Shown: positions 1 through 7,776, counted from the first letter of the stretch. The stretch: DNA of 40,147 nucleotides from Nocardioides pocheonensis (GCF_003725535.1 NZ_RJSF01000019.1:110293-150439), one strand, 5' to 3'. The notes: a model not told the origin generated them from the letters alone. Program-made: numbers and translations.

Positions 1-106
1 CGTGGCCAAGAAGGCACCGGCCAAGAAGGCCGCCGCGAAGAAGGCGCCTGCGAAGAAGGCTCCCGCCAAGAAGGCACCTGCGAAGAAGGCGGCCAAGAAG
101 GCCTGA
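1..106 (+). CDS. hup: HU-type nucleoid protein, C-terminal tail (5'-truncated)
   Basis: The window opens inside this gene; 35 codons including the TGA at 104-106 are visible. The translation is only Ala, Lys, Pro and one Val, as repeats of the type AKKAP/AKKAA. Actinobacterial HU proteins (HupB/HupS) carry such a histone-H1-like tail after a roughly 90-residue HU fold; it binds DNA non-specifically and is a site of lysine acetylation in mycobacteria (family knowledge). The HU fold is outside the window, so the assignment rests on the tail and on synteny: in M. tuberculosis hupB lies near fbiD, gpsA and ddl, as here. A different lysine-rich-tailed protein is possible but less likely. The gene ends 30 bp before a strong hairpin. 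Confidence 0.75.
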   Translation, partial: VAKKAPAKKAAAKKAPAKKAPAKKAPAKKAAKKA

Positions 107-135
107 TCGCCCTCGGTCGACCCACGTCGGTCAAC

Positions 136-169
136 GAACGGCGGTGTCCCGCGAGGGGCACCGCCGTTC
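136..169. terminator. Bidirectional terminator between hup and cofC
   Basis: A 15-bp stem (136-150 with 155-169, one G-T wobble) closes a GCGA loop, a GNRA-type tetraloop. It lies between the convergent hup (+) and cofC (-) stop codons and could serve both. There is no long T-run on either side, as is usual in high-GC actinobacteria. Confidence 0.8.
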
Positions 170-207
170 GCGTTCTCCGGGCACCGGTGGCCCGTCGGCT
201 CGCGCCG

Positions 208-843
208 TCAGCTCCCGGCGAGGTGGCCCAGGCCGGCCGCCGCAGCCGCGGTGTGCGGCCCGACCCCGAACTGCAGGGCCCGCTGGAGGTCCGCGGTGGT
301 GTCGACGTCGAGGCGCAGGGAGGCGAGGTCCGCGGTGATGGCCGCGGCTCCGCCGTCCGCGTGCGCACGGGCAGAGTCGGGACCGAAGCGTGGGTCGAGC
401 GCGGTCCCCGGTGGCGCCACCAGCAGCGTCGTGCCGGTGCCGGCGGCGTCGGCGACGAACGACCGACGGTCGAACGGTGCGGCGGTGAGCGCCGCCTCGA
501 GGTCCTCGCTGCGCAGGCACGGCAGGTCGGCGAGCATCACCGCTGTCCCGCGCGCGGGTTCGGCCACCGCGCGTGCCGCGTGCGTCAAAGCGCGGTTCAG
601 GTCGCCGGCGCCCTCGTCGGGCACCACCGTGACGTCGAGACCGGCCAGGACCGGCTCGAGCGCAGTGCGATCGCCGACGACGTGCACCCGTACCAGGGGC
701 GTGCGCAGCGCCGCCGTCACGGCGTCGCGCGCGAACGCCGCCATCAGCTCGGCCCTGCCCACCGCCCCCACGGCGTCGAGGCGGGTCTTCGCTTCCCGGC
801 CGTCCTTGATCGGGATGAGAAGGGTGAACCGCGGAGTCGTCAC
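208..843 (-). CDS. cofC: 2-phospho-L-lactate/phosphoenolpyruvate guanylyltransferase (F420 synthesis)
   Basis: 211 residues from the GTG at 843. The N-terminus TLLIPIKDGREAKTRL fits the nucleotidyltransferase entry motif of CofC/FbiD (IPxKxxxxAKTRL). A central AVMLADLPCLR matches the D-x-P metal/nucleotide motif, and RFGPDSARAHA is the C-terminal family motif. The enzyme activates phosphoenolpyruvate (in actinobacteria) or 2-phospholactate with GTP as the first step of coenzyme F420 side-chain assembly. A longer frame reaches 885, but a GGGAGG sequence (complement of 853-858) sits 9 nt before the 843 GTG and decides the start. The gene is divergent from plsC and convergent with hup. In mycobacteria fbiD also lies beside gpsA and hupB, which supports the call. 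Confidence 0.85.
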   Translation of the reverse strand: MTTPRFTLLIPIKDGREAKTRLDAVGAVGRAELMAAFARDAVTAALRTPLVRVHVVGDRTALEPVLAGLDVTVVPDEGAGDLNRALTHAARAVAEPARGTAVMLADLPCLRSEDLEAALTAAPFDRRSFVADAAGTGTTLLVAPPGTALDPRFGPDSARAHADGGAAAITADLASLRLDVDTTADLQRALQFGVGPHTAAAAAGLGHLAGS

Positions 844-869
844 GACCACGATCCTCCCAGCCTCGTCGG

Positions 870-875
870 TACGCT
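870..875 (+). promoter_or_regulatory. Possible -10 box for plsC-gpsA
   Basis: TACGCT lies 36 nt upstream of the first plsC ATG and fits the actinobacterial TANNNT -10 pattern. No convincing -35 is visible. Confidence 0.35.
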
Positions 876-911
876 CTTCCTGCACGGTCGGGTGGCGACG
901 AGGGGATGCAG

Positions 912-1682
912 ATGCTCAAGGTCCGCAAGGTCCAGGAGAAGCGTGGCTGGGCCTGGGCGACCGTCGTGGCGATCATCAAGCCGCTGCTGATCACGACGAC
1001 GAAGCACGAGTGGATCGACGGAGAGAAGATCCCGGCCTCGGGCGGCTGTGTGGTCGCGATGAACCACATCTCCCACATCGATCCGCTGACGCTGGGCTGG
1101 CTGCTCTACGAGCACGGGCGCCTGGTGCGCTACCTCGCCAAGGACGCCCTGTTCGAGACCCCGGTCGTCAAGCACATCGTCCGTGACGCCAAGCAGATCC
1201 CGGTCTCGCGGCTGACCAGCGACGCCGCCAAGGCGTTCGACGCGGCCTGCCAGGCGGTGCGCGACGGTGAGTGCGTCGGGGTGTACCCCGAGGGCACGAT
1301 CACCAAGGATCCCACCGGCTGGCCGATGCGCGGCAAGACCGGAGCGGCGCGGATCGCCCTCGAGACCGGCTGCCCGGTGATCCCGATCGGCCAGTGGGGC
1401 GCCCAGGACATCCTGCCGGCGTACTCGCTGCGCTTCCACGCCTTCCCGCGGCGCACGGCGCACTACAAGGTGGGAGACCCCGTCGACCTGTCCGACCTGG
1501 TCGGCAGGCCGATCACGAACGACCTGCTCCAGGAGGCGACCGAGCGGATCATGGCGGCGATCACCGACCTCGTGGCCGACCTGCGTGGCGAGCCGGCACC
1601 CGCCGTACGCTTCGACCCACGTGCAGCCGGGGTCCGCCAGATCGGCAATCCCCGCAAGGACAAGAAGCGGAGGCGTGCCTGA
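912..1682 (+). CDS. plsC: 1-acyl-sn-glycerol-3-phosphate acyltransferase
   Basis: 256 residues. This membrane-associated enzyme acylates lysophosphatidic acid to phosphatidic acid. Visible motifs are NHISHIDP (residues 51-58, catalytic His52 and Asp57), VYPEGT (glycerol-phosphate binding) and CPVIPIG (block IV). The C-terminus is very basic, ending in KKRRRA. Two in-frame ATGs compete: 906 directly abuts GAGGGG (900-905), leaving no spacing, whereas 912 has a 6-nt gap, so 912 is preferred. The TGA at 1680-1682 shares one base with the ATG of gpsA, so the pair is translationally coupled. That makes sense because GpsA supplies the glycerol-3-phosphate backbone for phospholipid synthesis. Confidence 0.88.
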   Translation: MLKVRKVQEKRGWAWATVVAIIKPLLITTTKHEWIDGEKIPASGGCVVAMNHISHIDPLTLGWLLYEHGRLVRYLAKDALFETPVVKHIVRDAKQIPVSRLTSDAAKAFDAACQAVRDGECVGVYPEGTITKDPTGWPMRGKTGAARIALETGCPVIPIGQWGAQDILPAYSLRFHAFPRRTAHYKVGDPVDLSDLVGRPITNDLLQEATERIMAAITDLVADLRGEPAPAVRFDPRAAGVRQIGNPRKDKKRRRA

Positions 1683-2683
1683 TGGCCCGGGTCGCAGTCT
1701 TCAGTGCAGGATCGTGGGGTACGGCGTTCGGACTCGTGCTGGCCGACGCCGGCAACGAGGTCCGGCTGCACGCCCGGCGCGAGGACGTCTGCGCGAACAT
1801 CAACGACAAGCACGAGAACCCCGACTACTTCCCCGGCATCGAGCTGCCCGCGGCGGTGCGGGCCACCACGAACGCCGACGAGGCGCTCGACGGTGCCGAG
1901 TTCGTCGTGCTCTCGGTGCCCTCGCAGAGCCTGCGCGACAACCTGACCGGGTGGTCTCCGCTGATCGCCGAGGACGCCGTCTTCCTCTCGCTGATGAAGG
2001 GTGTCGAGCTCGGCACCACCAAGCGCATGAGCGAGGTGATCGCGGAGGTCACCGGCGCCGGTCCCGACCGGATCGCCGTCGTCAGCGGACCGAACCTCGC
2101 CAAGGAGATCGCCCAGCGCGAGCCCGCGGCCAGCGTGGTCGCGTGCGAGGACGAGGACGTCGCCCACCGGATCCAGGCGCTCTGCCACTCCAGGGCATTC
2201 CGTCCCTACCGCAGCACCGACGTGCTCGGCTGCGAGCTCGGCGGGGCCTACAAGAACGTCGTCGGCCTGTGCGTCGGCATGGCGGTGGGTCTGGGCTTCG
2301 GGGACAACACGACGGCGTCGGTGATCACGCGCGGGCTGGCCGAGACGGCGCGGCTGGCGATGAAGCTCGGAGCCGACCCGCTGACCCTGATGGGACTGGC
2401 CGGGCTCGGCGACCTGGTCGCCACGTGCTCCTCCCCGCTCTCGCGCAACCGCACGTTCGGCGAGAAGCTCGGCCAGGGCATGACCACCGAGGAGATCTAC
2501 GCGACCACGAAGCAGGTCGCCGAGGGCGCGAAGTCGTGCTCCTCGATCCTGCAGCTGGCGCGCGACAACGGCGTCGACGCACCGATCGCCGAGCACGTCG
2601 ACGCCGTCGTGCGTGGCGAGATCAGTGCCCGCGACATGATGGACGCCTTCATCGCCCGCGACACCAAGGCCGAGCGCGACTAA
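1682..2683 (+). CDS. gpsA: Glycerol-3-phosphate dehydrogenase [NAD(P)+]
   Basis: 333 residues, the family's normal length. It reduces dihydroxyacetone phosphate to sn-glycerol-3-phosphate for phospholipids. The N-terminal Rossmann motif reads FSAGSWGTAFG (residues 7-17); the first Gly of the usual GAGSWGTA is Ser8. LSVPSQ, SGPNLAKEIA, the catalytic-Lys segment ELGGAYKNVVGL and GLAGLGDLVATCSSPLSRN are all present. The ATG overlaps the plsC stop by one base. The gene ends convergently with the GNAT gene: TAA at 2681-2683 overlaps the opposite TAG at 2680-2682, with no hairpin between. Confidence 0.95.
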   Translation: MARVAVFSAGSWGTAFGLVLADAGNEVRLHARREDVCANINDKHENPDYFPGIELPAAVRATTNADEALDGAEFVVLSVPSQSLRDNLTGWSPLIAEDAVFLSLMKGVELGTTKRMSEVIAEVTGAGPDRIAVVSGPNLAKEIAQREPAASVVACEDEDVAHRIQALCHSRAFRPYRSTDVLGCELGGAYKNVVGLCVGMAVGLGFGDNTTASVITRGLAETARLAMKLGADPLTLMGLAGLGDLVATCSSPLSRNRTFGEKLGQGMTTEEIYATTKQVAEGAKSCSSILQLARDNGVDAPIAEHVDAVVRGEISARDMMDAFIARDTKAERD

Positions 2684-3627
2684 CCCTGGTCGAGGGCGAT
2701 GCCGAGGTTGACCCAGTGGTCGGTGATCTCCATGCCGAGCCCGAGGTAGAGGTCGAGCGCGCCGGTCCGTGAGTCGGTGCTCAGCTCCGAACGGGTGGCG
2801 CCGTGCCGGCGGGCGACGCCGAAGCCGTCCATGAGCAGCGCCTTGGCCAGGCCGCGGCCGCGCCGGTCGCGACGGACGGCCACCTTGGAGACGAAGCCGG
2901 TGTCACCGGACAGCACGATGTGCAGGCCGCCGACGACCTCGCCGCCAGGATCGACCACGACCCGAAGGTTCCACGGCTCGAAACCGGGCCGGCCGACCAC
3001 CTGCGCGATCCAGTCGTCGTAGGACTGCTTCTCGCGGACCGACCACTCGAGGAAGGCGTCCTCGATCACGTCGTGGGCGGCGCGGCGGTCGGCGTCGGAC
3101 TCCGCGACGCGGATCGTGTGGCCCGTCGGGAGCGGCTGCTCGACGAGGCGGTGGTCGTCGGGGAAGACCAGCACCCAGGAGTTCCAGCGCACCCGGTAGC
3201 CGAGCGCCCGCAGCAGCGCCTCTCCCGGCGACCCGACCGGCACCGGCATCCCGATGTCCTGATGGCCGAGGGCGCGGGCGCGGTCCTGCATCCAGCGGGC
3301 CAGCCAGGTGCCGACTCCGCGGCCGTGGTGCCCGGGGTGCACGGCGGCGTCACCACGAGCCGGTCCCATCACCTCGGCGTACGCGATGATCCGCTCGCCG
3401 TCGAGCACGCCGACGGAGTGGCTCGCGAGATCGTGGCTCGGCCGGCTCCAGTCGGCGACCAGGTCGGCCTCCTCGAGGTCGACCTTGCCCAGGACCTGCT
3501 GCTGCTCGGCCGCGACGACCTCGAACACGGCCGCGGCATCGGCGGTGGTGAGCGGTCGGTGGGCGAACCCGTCAGGCAGCCCGGGCAGGTCCGGCGCGTC
3601 CTCTCGCTGCGTCTCGCGTTCGCTCAT
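2680..3627 (-). CDS. Tandem-GNAT N-acetyltransferase
   Basis: 315 residues, about twice a single GNAT domain. The N-terminal half (about 20-165) has a degenerate acetyl-CoA motif, VHPGHHGRGVGTWLA. The C-terminal half (about 180-315) has a typical motif A, VSKVAVRRDRRGRGLAKALL, then ATRSELSTDSRTGALDLY, resembling the paired-domain arrangement of mycothiol synthase MshD and related enzymes. The substrate is not deducible. The ATG at 3625-3627 overlaps the stop of the upstream trans-sulfuration-type gene (ATGA), so the two form an operon. That pairing hints at sulfur or amino-acid chemistry, but this is inference. Confidence 0.8.
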   Translation of the reverse strand: MSERETQREDAPDLPGLPDGFAHRPLTTADAAAVFEVVAAEQQQVLGKVDLEEADLVADWSRPSHDLASHSVGVLDGERIIAYAEVMGPARGDAAVHPGHHGRGVGTWLARWMQDRARALGHQDIGMPVPVGSPGEALLRALGYRVRWNSWVLVFPDDHRLVEQPLPTGHTIRVAESDADRRAAHDVIEDAFLEWSVREKQSYDDWIAQVVGRPGFEPWNLRVVVDPGGEVVGGLHIVLSGDTGFVSKVAVRRDRRGRGLAKALLMDGFGVARRHGATRSELSTDSRTGALDLYLGLGMEITDHWVNLGIALDQG

Positions 3628-4670
3628 GCGGTCGCGAGCGCCGAGGCGAGGTCGTCCCAGAGGTCCTCCACGTCCTCGATGCCGACCGAGAGCCGCACCA
3701 GCCCCTCGGGGATCGTCGTCGGCTCGGAACGCCAGCGTCGCCGGCGCTCGAACGTCGACTCCACGCCGCCGAGCGAGGTCGCGTGCACCCACAGCGACGT
3801 GCTGGCGGTCAGCCGGTCGGCGGCCTCGGCATCGGCGAGCACGATCGAGATCATGCCGCCGAAGCCCGGGTAGCGCACCTCGTGCACGGCCGCGTGCTCC
3901 CCGAGGCGTTTCGCGAGCTCGGTGGCGTTCGCCTGCGCGCGCTCCACCCGTACGCCGAGCGTCCGCATGCCGCGCAGGGCGAGCCAGGCCTCGAACGCAC
4001 CGGGGATCGCGCCGATCAGGTCGCGCCGGCCCTTGAGGACCGCGTGCAGCTCGTCGTCGCGCGTCACGAGGGCGCCCATCACCACGTCGGAGTGACCCGC
4101 GAGGTACTTCGTGACGGAGTGCAGGACGAGGTCCGCGCCGAGGTCGAGCGGCCGCTGGAGCAGGGGAGTGGCGAAGGTGTTGTCCACGACCACCCGCGCG
4201 CCCGCCGCGTGCGCCGCGTCCGCGATCGTCGCGATCTCCGCCACCTCCATCGCCGGGTTCGTCGGTGACTCGATCACGACCAGGGCGGCGTCCGCGCACG
4301 CGGCCACCACGGCGTCGGTGTCCGCGATGTCCACGAGCAGCGCCCGCACCCGCCCGCGGGCCTCGAGGTCGGCGAGCTGCATCAGGCTGCCGTTGTAGGC
4401 GTGCCGCGGCGCCACGACGGTCTCGCCGTGGCCGACCAGGTCCAGCACGGTCGCCACGGCGGCGAGCCCGCTGGCGAAGGCGAGGCACCGGCCGCCCTCG
4501 AGGTCGCCGAGCGTCTCCTCGAAGGCGGTCCAGGACGGGTTGGCGTAGCGGCCGTACTCCCGCTCGCCGCCCGCGACGTACGTCGAGGCCATCGTGATCG
4601 GCACGTTGAGCGGCTCGTCTGGCTCGTGGGGCGGGCGGCCGGCGTGGACCGCGCGAGTGGCTGGACGCAT
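3624..4670 (-). CDS. Trans-sulfuration family PLP enzyme (cystathionine gamma-synthase/lyase-like)
   Basis: 348 residues, slightly short for a family usually near 380-400. The fold-type I PLP family is clear: YGRYANPSW (residues 39-47), FASGLAA, the stacking Tyr in RHAYNGS (Tyr92), Asp163 in VVVDNTF, and the PLP-binding Lys188 in SVTKYLAGHSD. The C-terminal TSLGGVEST and GLVRLSVGIED are also family motifs. Members cleave or form C-S bonds in cystathionine, O-acylhomoserine or methionine; the exact reaction cannot be assigned. The tail is unusual (ERRRRWRSEPTTIPEG) where typical members have a His-Pro-rich segment. The ATG at 4670 is preceded by TACGCT-N6, so the mRNA may be leaderless. The gene is coupled to the downstream GNAT and divergent from ddl. 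Confidence 0.85.
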   Translation of the reverse strand: MRPATRAVHAGRPPHEPDEPLNVPITMASTYVAGGEREYGRYANPSWTAFEETLGDLEGGRCLAFASGLAAVATVLDLVGHGETVVAPRHAYNGSLMQLADLEARGRVRALLVDIADTDAVVAACADAALVVIESPTNPAMEVAEIATIADAAHAAGARVVVDNTFATPLLQRPLDLGADLVLHSVTKYLAGHSDVVMGALVTRDDELHAVLKGRRDLIGAIPGAFEAWLALRGMRTLGVRVERAQANATELAKRLGEHAAVHEVRYPGFGGMISIVLADAEAADRLTASTSLWVHATSLGGVESTFERRRRWRSEPTTIPEGLVRLSVGIEDVEDLWDDLASALATA

Positions 4671-4676
4671 GCCCCG

Positions 4677-4682
4677 AGCGTA
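4677..4682 (-). promoter_or_regulatory. Leaderless-type -10 box for the PLP enzyme gene
   Basis: On the minus strand TACGCT is followed by 6 nt and then the ATG at 4670-4668, placing transcription start at or next to the start codon. It supports the 4670 start over the longer upstream frame. Confidence 0.5.
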
Positions 4683-4739
4683 GGTGCACGTCGTCCGCGA
4701 GCCCCAGGAGGTGGGGTCAGCGGCCGCCGCCGCCGCCGG

Positions 4740-4745
4740 TAGGGT
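4740..4745 (+). promoter_or_regulatory. Leaderless-type -10 box for ddl
   Basis: TAGGGT is followed by 7 nt and then GTG at 4753. No Shine-Dalgarno sequence precedes the start, consistent with a leaderless transcript. Confidence 0.45.
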
Positions 4746-4752
4746 CGTGCGG

Positions 4753-5901
4753 GTGGATGAGCAGCACGCGAGCAGCGCCGAGCACCCGCCCAGGAGGACC
4801 CGCGTCGCCGTCGTCTTCGGGGGTCGTTCGAGCGAGCACGCGATCTCGTGCGTGTCCGCCGGAAGCGTCATCGCCGCGCTGGACCCGGAGCGCTACGAGG
4901 TCATCCCGATCGGGATCACGCCCGACGGACGGTGGGTCCTGGAGTCCGGGGAGCCCGAACGCCTGGCGCTCGGGCCCGCGGGCGAGCTGCCCGCGGTCAC
5001 CGGCGACAAGGAGGTCGCGCTCCGCACCTCGCTCGGCTCGGGGACCGACCTGGTCGTCCACGACGCCAGCGACGTGCCGACCAGCCTCGGCGAGGTCGAC
5101 GTGGTCTTCCCGGTCATGCACGGGCCCTGGGGCCAGGACGGCACACTGCAGGGGCTCCTCGAGCTCGCCGGCGTGCGGTACGTCGGCGCCGGCGTGCTGT
5201 CCTCGGCGGTGGGCACCGACAAGATGTACATGAAGCTGCTCTTCTCCGCGCAGGGCCTGCCCGTGCTGCCCTGGGTGCCGGTCCGCCCCGGCGAGTGGGA
5301 GCGCGACTCCGCCGCGGTCACCGAGGCCGTCGCCGCGCTGCGCTACCCGGTGTTCGTCAAGCCGGCCCGGGCCGGCTCGAGCTTCGGGATCAGCCGGGTC
5401 GACTCTCCCGACGACCTGGGCGAGGCGATCCGGGTGGCCGAGAAGTTCGACCCCAAGGTGCTCGTCGAGGCCGCCGCGGTCGACGCCCGCGAGGTCGAGA
5501 TCGGGGTCCTCCAGGGCCTCGACGGAGCCGCACCCGAGGCCAGCCAGATCGCCGAGATCCGGGTCGACGGCTCGCACGAGTTCTACGACTTCGAGGCCAA
5601 GTACCTCCCCGGCGAGAACACCGCCCTGGACATCCCCGCCGATCTCGAGGAGCACGTCGCGGCGAAGGTCCGCGCCCTCGCCGTGCAGGCCTTCGCCGCC
5701 CTGGACGTCGAGGGACTCGCCCGCGTCGACTTCTTCGTGTTCCCCGACGGCCGGGTCGTGGTCAACGAGGTCGAGACGATGCCGGGCTTCACCAGCACCT
5801 CGATGTTCCCGCGGATGTGGGCGGCCTCCGGGGTCAGCTACCCCGAGCTCGTCGACCGCCTGGTCCAGCTGGCGCTGAGCCGGCCCACCGGCCTGCGCTG
5901 A
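4753..5901 (+). CDS. ddl: D-alanine--D-alanine ligase
   Basis: 382 residues. This cytoplasmic ATP-grasp enzyme joins two D-alanines for peptidoglycan precursors. Visible are the N-terminal VAVVFGGRSSEHAISCVSAG (residues 18-37), PVMHGPWGQDGTLQG, VKPARAGSSFGI (ATP-binding loop), GLARVDFF and the C-terminal metal-binding segment. In that segment the sequence is NEVETMPGFT (338-347): Glu339 is the expected metal ligand, but position 341 is Glu where the family signature has Asn. The reading frame opens far upstream; GTG 4753 is chosen because TAGGGT-N7 precedes it and because homology starts soon after. GTG 4747 is the alternative. Confidence 0.9.
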   Translation: MDEQHASSAEHPPRRTRVAVVFGGRSSEHAISCVSAGSVIAALDPERYEVIPIGITPDGRWVLESGEPERLALGPAGELPAVTGDKEVALRTSLGSGTDLVVHDASDVPTSLGEVDVVFPVMHGPWGQDGTLQGLLELAGVRYVGAGVLSSAVGTDKMYMKLLFSAQGLPVLPWVPVRPGEWERDSAAVTEAVAALRYPVFVKPARAGSSFGISRVDSPDDLGEAIRVAEKFDPKVLVEAAAVDAREVEIGVLQGLDGAAPEASQIAEIRVDGSHEFYDFEAKYLPGENTALDIPADLEEHVAAKVRALAVQAFAALDVEGLARVDFFVFPDGRVVVNEVETMPGFTSTSMFPRMWAASGVSYPELVDRLVQLALSRPTGLR

Positions 5902-5922
5902 TCGCCGGCTGATCGCGGGCTG

Positions 5923-6390
5923 TCAGGAGCAGTGCTTGCCGGTCGACACCGTGTGCGCGCGCACGACGGCGTCGAGGTCGGCCATCACCTCGGCGGGACC
6001 GTTCGGCCGGTAGTGGGCGGGCACCCGCACCTGGAGCACCGGGCTGCGAAACGCCAGGGTCATCACGGCGTCCAGGTGCAGGTCGTCGGCCTGGTCGGAC
6101 GGGACCGACCAGCCGATGCCGTTGCGGGTGATGCACGGGTCACCCGCGAACGACTTCGGCAGCGGCGCCCCGCAGCGCAGCACGATCGCCGGGTCGCCCC
6201 AGGCCGCGGCGTACGTGCTCCCGGTGACCGTGCGCCGGCGCTGCTCCGCCACCGTGTCGGGCAGCACGGACAGCAGCCGCTGGCAGGTCTCGTGCCCGGC
6301 CGCGCTCACCGGGAACCGGTCGACGTGGACATCGTCCCCGCCGCAGCCGGAGAGCAGGAGTCCGGCCGACAGCACGGCGGCGCCCGCCAC
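5923..6390 (-). CDS. DUF3515 family lipoprotein
   Basis: 155 residues from the GTG at 6390. A hydrophobic stretch ends in the lipobox LLSGC (Cys about residue 16), so it is probably a lipid-anchored protein on the outer face of the membrane. The rest resembles the actinobacterial DUF3515 family, of unknown function (Rv2980 occupies a comparable place beside ddl in M. tuberculosis; from memory). Three further Cys-containing segments (ETCQRL, LRCGAP, DPCITR) and a C-terminal Cys could form disulfides. The start is uncertain: from GTG 6390 the signal peptide lacks positive charge, while the open frame upstream encodes ASRRPSPRG but offers only CTG codons. It ends convergently 21 bp from ddl. Confidence 0.75.
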   Translation of the reverse strand: MAGAAVLSAGLLLSGCGGDDVHVDRFPVSAAGHETCQRLLSVLPDTVAEQRRRTVTGSTYAAAWGDPAIVLRCGAPLPKSFAGDPCITRNGIGWSVPSDQADDLHLDAVMTLAFRSPVLQVRVPAHYRPNGPAEVMADLDAVVRAHTVSTGKHCS

Positions 6391-6442
6391 CCCACGGGGT
6401 GACGGGCGCCGGGAAGCCAGGGCGGTCAGCAGGGTGCTGACG

Positions 6443-6679
6443 TCAGATGTGCACGACCGGGCAGGTCAGCGTGCGCGTGATGCCCTCCAGGGTCTGCACC
6501 TTCGCGACCACGAGCTTGCCCAGCTCGTCGACGTTGCGGGCCTCGGCGCGCACGATCACGTCGTACGGACCGGTGACGTCCTCGGCGAGGATGACGCCCT
6601 TGATGTCGGTGATCTTGGCCGCAACCTCGGCCGCCTTGCCGACGTCGGTCTGGATCAGGATGTAGGCCTGTACAACCAT
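6443..6679 (-). CDS. Stand-alone Lrp/AsnC ligand-binding (RAM) domain protein
   Basis: 78 residues, with no helix-turn-helix. The sequence AYILIQTDVGKAAEVAAKI then ITDIKGVILAEDVTGPYDVIV and the ending ITRTLTCPV fit the alpha/beta RAM (AsnC_trans_reg) domain, which binds amino acids and oligomerises. DNA binding alone is not expected; such proteins may sense a metabolite or pair with full-length Lrp proteins (inference). A strong GAGGAG lies about 6 nt before the ATG at 6679. It is divergent from thiL and upstream of the DUF3515 gene on the same strand, 52 bp away. Confidence 0.85.
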   Translation of the reverse strand: MVVQAYILIQTDVGKAAEVAAKITDIKGVILAEDVTGPYDVIVRAEARNVDELGKLVVAKVQTLEGITRTLTCPVVHI

Positions 6680-6798
6680 CTACGTCTCCTCGTGTGGGCG
6701 GTGAGTGGACCGAGTTGCAACCTACCGGACCCACCGGATCGGTGAAACACGCAGCCCGGTCGGCCGCCACCGGCGGCCGGGATGGAAGAGTTGCCGAC

Positions 6799-7776
6799 AT
6801 GACGTCCCCCACGCCGTTCGCCTCCGGCGCCACCGTGGCCGACGTCGGGGAGTTCGGCCTGGTTCGCGAGTTCTCCACCCGCTTCGAGCAGGGCCCGCAG
6901 GTGTACGTCGGCCCGGGCGACGACGCCGCCGTCCTCCGGGCGCCGAAGGGCCACGTCGTGGTCTCGACGGACCTCCTCGTCGAGGGCCGGCACTTCCGGC
7001 GGGAGTGGGCCGAAGCGCGGGACATCGGCCGCCGCGCCGCCGCGCAGAACCTTTCCGACATCAACGCGATGGGCGGTCGCGCGACCGCCCTCACCGTCGG
7101 CCTCGCCCTCCCGCGCGACCTGCCGGCGCAGTGGGTGCTCGAGCTGGCCGACGGGATCGCGGAGGAGGCGGCCCTGGTCGGGGCGAGCATCGTCGGGGGC
7201 GACCTCACCGCGGGGTCGGAGGTGGTGATCGCGGTGACCGTGATCGGCGAGTGCAGCGTCGCTCCGGTGCTCCGCTCCGGCGCGCAGCCGGGCGACGTGC
7301 TCGCGATCGCCGGGAGGCAGGGCTGGGCCGCTGCCGGGCTGGCCGTCCTCGGGCGCGGCTTCCGCTCGCCCCGCAAGCTCGTCGAGGCCCACCAGCGACC
7401 CGAGCCGCCCTACGAGGCGGGTCCCGCGGCCGCCCAGGCCGGAGCCACCGCCATGATCGACGTCTCCGACGGGCTGGTCGCCGACGTCGGGCACGTGGCC
7501 GAGGCCTCAGGCGTCGCGATCGACATCGACCCGACCGCCTTCCCGCTCGACGAGCCGCTGCAGGCCGTCGGCGCGGCGCTCGGCGTCGACCCGATGCAGT
7601 TCGTGCTCGGCGGCGGCGAGGACCACCCGCTGGTGGCGACGTTCCCGCCGGACGTCCCGCTGCCCGACGGCTTCCGGGAGATCGGCCGGGTCAGTACCCT
7701 CGGCGACGCCGGGGTCCCCGCGGTGACGGTGGCCGGCACGGCGTACGAGGGCGTGCCGGGGCACACGCACTTCTGA
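6799..7776 (+). CDS. thiL: Thiamine-monophosphate kinase
   Basis: 325 residues. It phosphorylates thiamine monophosphate to the active cofactor thiamine diphosphate. Family features are VGPGDDAAVL (about 38-46), VVSTDLLVEGRHF, RAAAQNLSDINAMGGRA, the GASIVGGDLT segment, MIDVSDGLVADVGH and GGGEDHPL. Start: ATG 6799 with GGAAGAG 8 nt upstream; the frame extends further upstream but without homology. An 8-bp hairpin (6761-6779) lies between it and the divergent Lrp-like gene. No thiamine riboswitch was seen upstream. Confidence 0.93.
   Translation: MTSPTPFASGATVADVGEFGLVREFSTRFEQGPQVYVGPGDDAAVLRAPKGHVVVSTDLLVEGRHFRREWAEARDIGRRAAAQNLSDINAMGGRATALTVGLALPRDLPAQWVLELADGIAEEAALVGASIVGGDLTAGSEVVIAVTVIGECSVAPVLRSGAQPGDVLAIAGRQGWAAAGLAVLGRGFRSPRKLVEAHQRPEPPYEAGPAAAQAGATAMIDVSDGLVADVGHVAEASGVAIDIDPTAFPLDEPLQAVGAALGVDPMQFVLGGGEDHPLVATFPPDVPLPDGFREIGRVSTLGDAGVPAVTVAGTAYEGVPGHTHF

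Noticed and set aside
1-103. Tandem DNA repeat in the AAGAAGGC-rich start of the window
   Set aside because: It is explained by the Lys-Lys-Ala codons of the HU tail.
2680-4689. A single 669-codon minus-strand frame spanning the GNAT and PLP enzyme
   Set aside because: Only its C-terminal half is the GNAT; the N-terminal half is an out-of-frame Arg/Ala-rich reading of the PLP enzyme gene.
6721-6798. Thiamine (TPP) riboswitch upstream of thiL
   Set aside because: Only a simple 8-bp hairpin is present; I see none of the conserved THI-element bases. thiL in actinobacteria is not usually riboswitch-controlled.
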